The notes below the pieces were generated by a model that had not been told where the DNA came from, ran no database searches, and saw only the letters and a list, made by a program, of their open reading frames with translations. A program made the translations under genes and the position numbers. This document shows, piece after piece, positions 38,942 to 50,453 of a DNA stretch of 64,000 nt; the stretch's first letter is position 1, and the number at the start of each line of letters is the position of its first letter. Source of the DNA: Panax quinquefolius (taxonomy: Eukaryota > Streptophyta > Magnoliopsida > Apiales > Araliaceae); NCBI GenBank assembly GCA_020205615.1, contig CM035171.1, positions 117,494,893 through 117,558,892 of the forward strand, in the 5' to 3' direction.

Positions 38942-40502
38942 ATTCTAAAATGTCTCTTTGTTTTGTTGTTGACTTCTGTGGATGCAGGTTCAAGGGCATA
39001 GGTATTAACTGTTTTATGGATCAACTGGAAAATATATCAGAGGCTACATAACTGATTAAAGTTTCAACTTTGGAATTATGAAAAGCAATGTCAACTATTA
39101 CTCAAATTTAAATTTTTTTGATTTAATCTGGTTTGAAGCTCCATTTATGTAAAGTTATCACTTTTGTTTTTCTGTCCTCCTAATTGAACTTTAGATGGGG
39201 TACCTAGAGCAGAGTTGTATGACATATTATGAACTGCAAGCAGCCAAGCATAACACAAGTACTGTTTAATAGAATTTTATCAAGTGTGTAATTTTCATTA
39301 TAAGAAAATTGTTCCCTACATGTAAATTTCTCATTCTAGAAGGATGAAAATTGGAAAGGAAAATATAAATATTACAACTACAATACCATCCTTTCGGGTA
39401 CGTGACCAACTTAAATTAGCTATTGCTCTCTCTATTCCTTAATATAAGTCATTTTAGAAAAATATTTTTGTTCCTTAATATAAGTCGTTTGAGAATTTCA
39501 AATAAGCATTAATTGCTTAGTTTCCAATATTACCCCAAGTATTAAATGTAACTTTGGTTCTCTCACTATTTTCTGTCCAATAAATAACAATCTCTTATTC
39601 CAATACGTCTGAGGCAATATAAAAATTGATATTATAGTTAATCTTTATACAATCATTACGTATCTTAATACTGCACAACAACCCTAAAACGACCTATATT
39701 AAAGAAATGAAGGGAGTAGCCAACAACGGCAGTGAAGTTTGAACCCTTATAAACTCATCCAATAATCCAGTCACTACCCACTTTCCCAAAATCAAACCCC
39801 TCAAAATGAAACAGGCCGACCAAGAACCAGAGCAGAATCCCCAATCACAAAACAATTTAGTTGTTTGGTTTTGTGCGTTTTGAGTGCTAGCTTATAGTAT
39901 TTAAAATGCGTTTATGCTACGTTTGGATTGGAGTAATAAATGTGGAAATGAAATCACTCGTTCTTATGAAATGAAAAAATATTGTGTTTAATTGAACTAT
40001 TCTTATTCTTCCCAAATTTATGAATTTTATTCTTTGGGGAGAGGGGAGAGAGCATGAAATAACTCATTCCAACTAGAATAGAATGAATCATTCCACTCTT
40101 CATTCCGTTCATTCAAACCAAACGTAACATTAGAACTTCAAACGCAAATTATTATTTTTGGTTGTCAAAATAATAATTTGTACTTTGGTAATAATTTGTA
40201 AGTTGTTGACAATATTAACTATTGTATCACCAAAATAAAATAAATTAGTTTTAAAATTTAAAATTTTATAAATATACAATAAAAAATGAAATAAGATTTT
40301 TTTATATGAAATAGGAGTATAAAATAATAATATTTTGTTATAATTAAAATCAGCACTACATTTCACACATCACACATGAGTGCGTGCATTTTAGGAGCAA
40401 TTCATGGGCCACTGGCCCATTAGTCCATTACCATCTCTCAGGAAGAGAGTGATCACTTCAGTCCTAGCTGTGCCTTAATTTCTGTTTTGGAAATTTCACA
40501 CA
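38942..40502. other. Intergenic region downstream of IQD
   Basis: This includes the IQD 3' UTR (uncertain end), a Stowaway-like MITE at 39421-39718 and AT-rich DNA. A minus-strand open frame at 40130-40366 is AT-driven and has no recognised product. Confidence 0.45.
39421..39718. mobile_element. Stowaway-like MITE
   Basis: The ends are imperfect inverted copies: left CTCTCTATTCCTTAATATAAG, right the reverse complement of CTCCCTTCATTTCTTTAATA. Both sides carry TA. About 295 bp, noncoding. Confidence 0.7.
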
Positions 40503-40530
40503 CTAGTTTAATACCGTGCAAGGCACGGAT
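40503..40530 (-). mobile_element. Helitron 3' terminus
   Basis: On the minus strand, the hairpin CCGTGCCTTGCACGG is followed by TATTAAACTAG and host T. This is the canonical Helitron 3' end. The body should extend to the right, but its 5' end was not located. No captured gene was recognised in the following 1.1 kb. Confidence 0.65.
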
Positions 40531-40603
40531 TGTTTTAAAAGTATATTTTATCTCTAAAAAAGTTAATTTGTTTAAATAATTATTAATTGATGATGATGAT
40601 TAC

Positions 40604-40644
<41 letters not shown>

Positions 40645-40889
40645 TTAGTCGAATAATCACATATACAGTCCGAACAATTACAACCACAAAACAAATTATC
40701 TTTTCAATTCAATTGAACAAAAGGATTGACTAAAATAAGATATGAAAGGAAACAATCAGGGTCAAATTCTGAGTACGGAATAGATCTTCAGTTAAATTTT
40801 AAATTTAAATTGAATCAAATCCATCCAAATAAAGGTTTAAACTACTGGCCCAAACAATATCTTTTTGAGTCATCTTAGCCCACCACAGG

Positions 40890-42060
40890 TGATACAATTC
40901 TGGTCGGGATCGCATCAGACAACAACGACTCAACTCAAGTTCTAAGAATTCAAGGAATGGTTGAGAGTAGTTGGACTGAATTCAATACAAGTATGCTTAT
41001 ATTGGAATTCAAGTCAATTGGTGTCGTGTACATTGCATGGATATGAGCTTACAAGTTATCTCGTAATAACACGAGGTTGAAATGCATGGAACGAAGAAGA
41101 AAGGTTCAAGCGTCAAGGTAATGCGCTCATCATGCAACACATATCATAGTTTGGTGTTTTCAGTTTGTCAAATACATAATAGTCACTTTAAGCCTGATTT
41201 TGAATTTGATTCAGCCAGAATTTGTCAATCCCCAAAGAATGAAAGTTGTAGAGATATTCGTTCTCTTTCCGAAGACTCCTGAATCACCTCAATCGAAATT
41301 CGGACGAAAAATTTATGGTCATTTTACCAAAGAACGTCTCAAAAGGAAATTTGGGTCCGCCCCGGCAGATTTTTAAGGCAAACGAATCCGCCCCGGCGGA
41401 TTCCTCTTTATTCGAATGCACCCCAGCGCCTTCTAAACTCTCCACATCCCATTCTTTTCTGCCCAAGTCCGCTTTCGACATTGTGATTACGAATAACTGA
41501 AAGCCTTACGTGATTCATCGATTTTCAATTAGGTTTTTTACGCGTTTTAACAGATTTGGCACGCGGATTTACTTTCTAAATTATCTTTTTTCAGTATATT
41601 TTAGATTTCTAATGTATCTAGGAGTTATATTAGACATGATTTGATTTCTATATTGGTTTGTGAGCTAGAGTTTTACATTCCTTTTGGAATTCTTATTCCT
41701 TATGGAATTAGGGTTTTATTATTAGTATATATAGCATACATGACTGATGTAATAGATAGACAACTTTTGATAAATAAAACTTGTGAAATTATTTTTCTTT
41801 TGGTTCTTTGAGAACTCCTGAATTGTTCATAATTTTCTGTGAGATTCATTATCGACTTATCATACAACAATACATAGTTGTGTGGGGCGTCTTCTACCAC
41901 ATCAATCGTCGATTATGTCGAGATTCCTGTTTCAATATAAACACGGAGTTTAAGCATCGTTGGTGTTTCATTTAACACTGATTTCATTACTTGATTGATT
42001 GTACCAAGGTTCTCATCTCAATATAGTCGTTGGGTTGAGGTGTTCCTTCCATCCTCAAAT
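40890..42060 (+). mobile_element. Relic LTR related to the element at 26.8 kb
   Basis: The part 41750-42050 repeats in order the text of the 26769-27784 LTR end: TTTTGGTTCTTTGA, CGACTTATCATACAACAA, ATAGTTGTGTGG(G)GCGTCTTCT, GTTGGTGTTTCATTTAAC and TTGAGGTGTT. It is clearly diverged. The ends are not clear: no TATCA end or primer site was seen after it. It is likely a solo or truncated LTR of a related Ty3 family. Confidence 0.6.
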
Positions 42061-42061
42061 C

Positions 42062-42306
42062 TCAAATATGCAATTAAAATGACGAGGCACAATAATCAAT
42101 CTACAGGAAAGCAACAGAAATGAATTAGGTAATTGTTTCGGAGTGGAATATGGGTTGAAAAATGGTTAACCGGTTGAGAACTATATTTGTTTTAAAAAAT
42201 ATGGTCCAAACTTTAACCAACCTCGAATAAATAAAAATGGTTAACCAACCCATTTTGGTCAAGATTAATATGATTTGCCGACAGATTAACTAATTATATT
42301 ATCGCC

Positions 42307-42366
<60 letters not shown>

Positions 42367-44954
42367 GAACAAATTAAGATATCAAATTATAGAGGCTGTT
42401 GTTGAAATTATGATTATATATAGCTAGGGCAGGCAATTATTAGTAGCTTTTCAGAAATAAATAATAACAAAGTGATTCAACATATATATGTTACCTTTTA
42501 AATTTTATCAGAAGCATCAATTCAATTACTAAACCAATTGATGAAGAGAAACATCAATTCAAGTACGCACTCATGTCTGTTTTCTTGATACTTCTTCAAT
42601 TCTCTTAAAAAATATGATTAATATTAAAATTTAAATCATTTTAAAATTAAAATTGATGTAAATTAGTTTAGTTTTAAATAATATATATTAAAGTTGTAAA
42701 TGATTTAAAGTACAATTAATTACAAGATTTATAGTATTAAAAAAATTAAATAAATCACATTAATTTTAAATTTATTTTTAAAAGACAAACTTGATCCTAA
42801 ATAAAATTAAACTGATGAAGGCCTTAACCTTTTTCCAAGGATACCAACAAGATATATGACTTTTTGGGTCCGTCTTTGATGGCCAAGAAGACCCCAAATT
42901 GATAGTCTTAAAACAAATGGTTGAGGCTTGAACTGAGCTTGTGGTTGGATCAAAGTCGTTATATTTTGACTTTTCAAAATTAATTCGTAAAATTTTAAAC
43001 TTTAAAATTTATATATATTTATTTAATTTTTTTTAAAAAAAAACTCTACAAATTGACTCAAAATGTATGGCTAAATTTAGATAGGAAGTATTACATCTTT
43101 TATGCAACTTGGCAAATGTTGTCTTCTCATCTCCGTATCATGTAGTGAGATTTGTCGTGGAGTTTAATTTTGAGGCTATCGTATGTTTATGTATCCATAT
43201 TACTATAAAGCGGCTCTATGGAGTTGCTGACGTCAATAATATAAATGTATTACTTCTCCGATGGGATAAAAGTCGCAGTGAACTTTTCACGCATATTAAG
43301 AAGGGAATAAAACGACAAAATTGTCCATAATAATGCCATTAAATTAAATATGAGAGAAAATTAGAATAAGAAAAGTATGAGATATTTAATGTTACAGGCG
43401 TAATAAGAAAAAATGTGTAAAAGTTTGGTTATTAAAAGAAAGAGGGACATTTAACGTGGACAACTCAAAAAATAAGTAATAATGAAACTTTTTATCGCAG
43501 ATTTTATGAGAGTATATTATTTATTTTCTTCTTTGTTTGCTCTTACAAATTTAATATCTAAATTATTTTTTTATCTTTTTATATTATCTTTTATATTTTA
43601 TTTCATATAATTTATACACATAACACGTGTCCGTCCGTCTATAAAATGAATGTATGATTGTTTGTGGGGTTGTTGATGCAATTAGTGCTTACAGATTGAA
43701 AAGCAATTGTAACCGAAAGTGTGTAATGTATATGTATGTTAGTGGTAGAAATAATAGAAGACATGGACAAATGCCAATAATAGCCTACCCCAACACCTGC
43801 CAAACCGACTTCCTTCTGGCCTCTCCTTCTCTACATCACACTCTCCTTCGTAGATCTGCTTATCATATGAAATTAATTTTGATTAATTGACCAATATGGT
43901 ATTGATATACAAAGAAATAGATCACCTTCCACCTGCATATTGACACTGTATTAATCAATTGATCAAAATTAATTTCATACTAACTACTTCACCACCAAAA
44001 CTTTATACTACTCAATCTGTTACTATTTTATTTACAAAAAAATCTCTCTTATTTAATATATAAATATAAAATGACATAATATTATCGATTTTTTCATAAT
44101 ATTTTCATGACTATGTCATTAATAATAAATTAAAATTTATTTTTTAAAGTAAACAGATTAAATGTACATTCTTAATATTTAAATGAGACTTTTTTAATAA
44201 AAGGGATCGTTTATTTGTCCGGCCGGGTGCCGGGCCTACGGAACATTTTGGGATTTTTTTTTTAATTTCTTAGTAGACACCACTTATTCCTGCTCTCTCT
44301 AACTAGTGTTATGTTGTCCCAAACCTCAACCAACCGACCTGATCGCGACGTGCTCAGCCATCACCCCACTTGTTTTCCTTAATTTATTCATATAGGGTCG
44401 TTAAAAGTATAAACGACGGTTGTATAATCGAACCGTCACATTAGGATCAAATCATTAAAGAGTAGTTTCTAGGTAAAGTAGGATAAAGAGTGAAACTTTA
44501 AGATCCAACTCTCTATATATATAATACTCCTATGTTCCAAGCTGTTTTTGGGAAAAAAAAAAAGAGAGGAGGTTCTGAAATGACATTTATATTGCATTAT
44601 TTTTATATAAAAAAGGTTGTCTAAGCTATAAAAAATGGGTATCCGATCCATTATTTTTATCCCTAGCTTGTGCATATCTTTATTGTGTGACTATTCTCAA
44701 TTCTCATGCAATTCTCTCTCTATATAAATATAATATATATATATAGATAGATATAATGCATAAAGCCAGAATAATCACATGAAAATGCATGCCAATGTCA
44801 CAACACCGTGCCAAAACACCTAACCATCACTTATATTACATAGTAGCAGGAAATTTATCTGTCTACCTGTAAATATATATACATATCTATGTATTCTGCT
44901 ATAACCATTCAAACATAATTTCTCACTACATAATACATATATATATAGGTGGCG
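42062..44954. other. Intergenic region with MITEs and microsatellites
   Basis: It holds a TA run (42315-42362), a Stowaway-family relic (43253-43512) and an inverted repeat (43866-43979). No supported gene was found. Short open frames such as 43109-43330 and 43654-43890 match no known product. Confidence 0.45.
43253..43512. mobile_element. Stowaway-family MITE relic
   Basis: It is bounded by TA and TIR-like ends (CTTCTCCGATGGGATAAAAG and an opposed copy near 43490). Its interior matches, in reverse orientation, the MITE at 52709-52943 (GTAAAAGTTTGGTTATTAAA, GGACATTTAAC, ATTGTCCATAATAATG). Confidence 0.65.
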
Positions 44955-45280
44955 GATCAATGATACTAAATTTTTTATATAATTTTTTGACTTTTAGATT
45001 TGAACACTCTTAATGACTAAGATTAAAACGATTTTTAATTTATAACTAAATAAAAATAAAAATAAAATTTGAAACTTTTCATTTTCATTTTTTTCATGCA
45101 CGTCTAAAACTTGAAGCTCAAGATGTATAATCCAACTCTCACATATCTCTAGTATGTTATCATAATTTTTGTTTTTGTTTTTATATAGTTATAAATTAAA
45201 AATCAGCTTTAACCTTAGCCATTAAGAGTGTTCAAATTCAAGAGCCAAAAAATTGTGTAAAAAACTTAATGCCTTTGATC
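44955..45280. mobile_element. Long-TIR palindromic MITE in the SULTR3 promoter
   Basis: Two arms of about 105 bp are inverted copies, beginning GATCAA and ending TTGATC. Shared words include ATTTGAACACTCTTAATG and TTTTTAATTTATAACTA. The whole is about 326 bp with a loop of roughly 110 bp. It ends about 85 bp before the SULTR3 start at 45365. The family is not recognised. Confidence 0.8.
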
Positions 45281-45295
45281 ATCAGTCCATATAGA

Positions 45296-45303
45296 TATAT
45301 AAG
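45296..45303 (+). promoter_or_regulatory. Candidate TATA box of the SULTR3 gene
   Basis: TATATAAG lies 62 bases before the first ATG (45365). A start site about 30 bases downstream would leave a 5' UTR of about 35-40 bases. It is right next to the MITE end. Confidence 0.45.
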
Positions 45304-45364
45304 CTGCTTCTTCTGCTAGCTAGCTAATACATATTAATTTCCTTAGCTTTCAAGTTTCTAATTA

Positions 45365-45708
45365 ATGGGTCAGGCCATGTACGAAGGTCGTCACCGGGTA
45401 AAAATACCTCCATCAAAACCCTTAACTAAGACGATAAAATCATCCCTTAACTAAGACGATAAAATCAACCCATGCCCAGAAAGTTGGTATTAGGGTTAAA
45501 GTATTTCATGCCCATCCTCGAATGGGCTCCACGCTACACTTTCGAATTTTTCAAGGCTGATCTACTAGCCGGAATCACTATTGCCAGTCTCGCAGTTCCT
45601 CAAGGGATCAGCTATGCCAACTTAGCCAATTTACCACCTGTTATTGGACTTTGTAAGTAGTTGTACCGTTCATATATTAATTCATGATTTCATATCAGCA
45701 TTTTGGTT

Positions 45709-45753
<45 letters not shown>

Positions 45754-48339
45754 ATTATAAAGCTTTAAAGTTCTATGCAATGATAGTGAATTATATCATG
45801 ATAAGTATTTCAATCAAGTATTGGTCATGGAAAATTAGCTAATCAAAAATTAATGCAGATTCAAGCTTTGTCCCTCCTTTACTATATGCCATGCTGGGAA
45901 GTTCAAAAGACGTGGCTGTGGGTCCAATAGCAGTTGCTTCTCTTCTTATAGCCTCTATGCTGGGGAAGGAGGTTAACCCTACGGAATACCCTAAGCTATA
46001 TGTTGACTTAGCTCTCACCGCAACCTTCTTCGCCGGAGTTTTTCAAGCTGCTCTAGGTTTCTTAAGGTCAATTTCATTGAACCTTAATTAACATACTTCA
46101 ATTAACAATAATCAGTAAATGGACATTTAAATTCTGAAGAAACTAAAAAATAAAATAAAATGTGTGAATGATGTAATAATTAATTTTTTGTTAATTAATT
46201 TTATTAGTGCAGGCTTGGATTTATAGTGGACTTTTTGTCTCATGCCACGATAGTGGGGTTCATGGGCGGGGCAGCGACGGTAGTGTGCCTGCAACAGCTG
46301 AAGGGTATACTAGGGCTAGTTCATTTCACTCATTCTACCGATATTGTATCAGTCATGCGATCTATAATTAGCCAGTCACACAAGGTACTTAATAATGTTT
46401 GTTTTCTTTCTGATATTTAGTTAACCTAAATTAATAGTCTCTACCTCCAGCGTTATCTCAAAAGCACAGTCAGTCTTATTATTGAAGACGATTGTTTTTT
46501 TTAATATTAAATTAATTTATTAGTTTTAATTAATTTTCTCTCTATGTTTCTTTTCTATCTCCCTCTCTCTTGTATTTTTTTCCTTAAAATTAAAAGGTAG
46601 TAAAAAACACTAAATCTTAATTTATTTATTTTAGCAATAATGCAACTCTTTCCATGCACGAATTTGTTGAAACAGAACAATTCAGTAGATGAAAATTCTC
46701 TCATTCATGCAATTGTATAAAAACAAGTTGGATCCGTATTAATTTTCATCCGAATTTTCTTGCAATGCATGCCTCCATTTTAATTGTTCCTAATATTCTA
46801 AAAATGGCGGCGGTGGCTTATATGCAGTGGAGATGGGAAAGTGGAGTGCTGGGTAGTTGTTTCCTTCTCTTCCTCCTCCTCACCAGATATTTCGTAAGTA
46901 AATTACCTCCAACAAACTTTTCCCATGCATGCATGCATGCATCTATTTAAAATTCAAAAATGGAATGAATTGTATTTGTGTTTGATCAAAACCTACCTTA
47001 GTAGACAAATATTTTATAGTAGCAGTAATTAAGATGGAAAATTTCAAAGTCCTTCACATATATAATTATCAAAATCATTCAATTCGTACATATGATTATG
47101 CATGATTTTTAATTTAAATTTGATGTTATATATATTTATAGAGCAAGAGAAAAGCAGCCTTCTTTTGGATAAACGCAATGGCGCCACTAACGTCTGTGAT
47201 ATTGGGAAGTGTTTTGGTTTACCTCACCCACGCCGAAAATCATGGAGGAATTCAAGTGGTAATTAATTAATCTATCTCAAATACTAGTTAATTATATGCA
47301 GTTAATTAAATTAATTGAAAAGTTTTTTCCCCCTTAATATATAGATTGGACATTTGAAGAAAGGATTAAATCCACCATCTGAGTCAGAATTGGCATTTGG
47401 ATCACCCTATCTGCCTTTAGCCATTAAAACAGGAATCATCACTGGTATCATTGCCCTCGCTGTAAGTACTATATATATATATAGGGTTTTAATCCATAGC
47501 AAACGTTTGTTATGGACACTGTTCAGCAACCAAGTTGATTATCGTTGATCTGAACAATGGAAGGCTGGGATTGATCAAATATGTGTCTCTGTGCGTGTAA
47601 GAAAACTTAGCTAGCTACCTCTCATTTCTTACCGTAGCATAGTGAATTGTCCTCTTCACCTTGTCATATTTTTCTGGTGGTCCATGGCCATGCAAGCACG
47701 CTTGCTGCTCAAAAATAAAGTCTTCCGTTTATTCTTCTACAAATTAAGTAAAAATAAAAAGAAAATAATTTCACTCTTTAAAAAGACAAATAAAAAAGAA
47801 GAGTAATGTTTAAATTAAGTATTCTCGTAGCTTCTTTTATAATACCTTTATAATTCTCCCCAAAAAAAAAAAAAAAGAATACCTCTATAAGGGAAATTGT
47901 TCAATAAAACATGCAACACTTAATTTTATCTATTTGCTCATCATGATTAATTCATTAGAAGAACTATTAATTTTTTATGTTTTCAATAGGCGATTGACAT
48001 TGGCAGAACAAAAATATCATGTTAAAACAATAAGTGTCGTCGTTTAAAATTTAAGTGTCACTAGAACAATTGTAAACGTGTCGTTAAATGTGTATCAAGA
48101 CAGTAATCTCCTAAATGAGTGGCCTTCTTCTATTTAAATATTATACTTCTCCTTTTCTCATCCCTAATTAATTACTTACAGTAATTGAAGTGGTAATGAT
48201 TTTTATGCATGCAGGAAGGCATAGCAGTGGGAAGAAGCTTTGCAATGTTTAAGAACTATCACATTGATGGAAACAAAGAGATGATTGCATTTGGGATGAT
48301 GAACATTGCTGGCTCTTTCACTTCTTGCTACTTGACTGC

Positions 48340-48414
<75 letters not shown>

Positions 48415-49916
48415 TCTTTCTTTTCTGTCCCAAGATGATTAAATCCTAATTTTCATTTGGGCCCAGACCCATATTTTATTTCTAAGATATTTAGGCCGAT
48501 ATTATTAATTCATCAGTTTAACTAATCTATGATATGATCTTGTAATTAAACCCAGGAACATTTTCAAGAACAGCAGTGAATTTCAACGCCGGATGTAAGA
48601 CCGCCGTATCAAATGTTGTGATGGCAACGGCGGTGATGATAACATTGTTGTTCCTAATGCCATTGTTCCACTACACTCCTCTTGTGGTGCTCTCCTCCAT
48701 AATAATGGCAGCCATGCTGGGACTCGTAGACTATAATGCTGCCATTCACCTCTGGGCCGTCGACAAATTCGATTTCCTTGTGTGCATTAGTGCATATGTT
48801 GGAGTGGTCTTTGGCAGTGTTGAGATTGGACTAGTCATTGCGGTACGTATGTATGTACGTGAATCACAAAATCAATTTAAATTTAATAGTTTTAACCAAA
48901 AATAAATAAAATGTCTACAGTAGTCTTGCTTTGTACGTATTATTCAAAGAATAAATTTTCATATTATTCAGTTCAATAATTGTAAATAAATATATGTATG
49001 AGATTTATTTAGGTGGGAATATCTCTGCTTCGGGTACTGCTATTTGTTGCAAGGCCAAGGACTTTAGTCCTAGGCAACATTCCAAGCTCCATGGCGTACA
49101 GAAGTAGTGAACACTACCCCATGGCTAATAGAGTTCCTGGAATTCTCATCCTTCGCATTGATGCCCCCATCTATTTTACCAATGCAACCTACTTAAGGGA
49201 AAGGTATATTAATATATACTACTCCAAAATTAACAAATGAATTGTACTACTAATTTTCTTCTTCTTCAAATATTCTTCTAAGGATCTCGAGATGGATCGA
49301 CGAGGAGGAAGACAAGTTAAAAGCTTTGGTACAAATTGGCTTACAGTATGTTATTTTAGATTTGAGTGGTAAGTGAGGATCATTAACAAAGTTAATTTAA
49401 TTATAAACCCGCAGTTTAATTAGGACAAATAAATTAGTCATCAATTTTGTCCCTTGTGCATATACAAATTATACAGAAATGTAATAAATCAGTATAATTG
49501 TGTATGACTGCTGATGAAGAAAATGAAACAAATTGCAGCTGTTGGTAGTATTGATACTAGTGGTATTAGCATGCTTGAAGAAGTAGAGAAAAATGTGGAT
49601 AGAAGAGGTCTCAAGGTACAAATATATATTTCAGTGTTCATTCATAAATAAATTTGAAGTTTAAAAATACATACTAATTTTCGCATTATTTTGGCTTTGA
49701 ATTTAGCTTGTGTTGGCTAATCCTGGAAGTGAGATGATTAGGAAGCTGGACAAGTCCAAGTTTGTTGACAGAATTGGTAAGGAATGGATTTATCTAACAG
49801 TTGGAGAAGCAGTAAATGCAACCAATTTCATGCTTCACAAATACAAAAACAAAGCAGTTGAAGCCGAGGCGGCGGCGGCAGCAATAGACATAGATATCAA
49901 CAATGTTATAGTCTGA
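45365..49916 (+). CDS. Group-3 sulfate transporter (SULTR3;1-like), with two apparent lesions
   Basis: Exons: 45365-45652, 45859-46066, 46213-46384, 46828-46893, 47142-47258, 47345-47461, 48215-48340, 48556-48842, 49013-49203, 49283-49368, 49539-49615 and 49707-49916. The translation matches SULTR3 transporters throughout: a membrane core of about 12 helices (AGITIASLAVPQGISYA, HATIVGFMGGAA, SVEIGLVIA) and a C-terminal STAS domain (VILDLSAVGSIDTSGISML-like) from exons 10-12. Family members carry sulfate across plastid or plasma membranes. There are two problems. From the ATG at 45365 (MGQAMYEGRHRVKIPP) the frame hits a stop near 45452, at a 25-bp tandem duplication, and the usual FFPDDP segment is lost. 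Translation could restart at 45472 (MPRKLVLGL). Also, the exon 7 donor (48341) leaves phase 0 while exon 8 needs one extra base. The gene may be a recent pseudogene, or the sequence may have errors. Confidence 0.85.
48341..48412. repeat. TA microsatellite starting at the SULTR3 exon 7 donor
   Basis: About 35 TA units start immediately at the GT of the intron 7 donor (GCG|GTATATAT). Similar TA runs lie at 6387-6421, 20076-20106, 25700-25742, 32967-33006, 40604-40640, 42315-42362, 45711-45751 and 60261-60300. Confidence 0.95.
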
Positions 49917-50453
49917 TAAATGAAATGATGCCTGCCTAGCCATAACTTCAAAATAATCCAAAAATCTTAAATCAATCATGCTCAGATCTGATGTTGTATG
50001 CTTCTGTTAGTGCCTCACTTTTCTTACAAGAATTGAAGAAAATAAGATTTTATGTTGTATTCCGGAAAACTGACGATTTCATGTAAACGGTATCAAGTAA
50101 TTTCCATTACACCTTCCCCTATATCAAGGATTACATTGTAGACCTGTCCTCTGGCTCTCAGCAGAGTCAAAAACCAAGAGATTTGAGACCTTACTCAACC
50201 GCCAGGTCAAATGCTCTTCACAAAGACCATAACACAAGGAAATTTTAATTATATGGTTAAAAGTCAAAAACCTCAACAAAAAAACCCTTGGAACAAGAAC
50301 ATGCATGACCTTGAGAAGCACTTTCTTGCATATATTCCGCATGCCAATGCAGAACTTGTACTTGTACGGTGTCTGGTTCTCCCATTTTCGCTTGCCAGAC
50401 GATGTTCTCTGATGGGATTATAGACCAAGATGGAGAGATCAGCAAAAGTTGGA

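Noticed and set aside
41082..41500. Open frames on both strands near 41.1-41.5 kb
   Set aside because: They lie in relic LTR sequence. The reading on each strand matches nothing known.
48203..48442. Open frames of alternating Tyr-Ile on both strands
   Set aside because: They come from the TA microsatellite in SULTR3 intron 7. Only the exon 7 part on the plus strand is coding.
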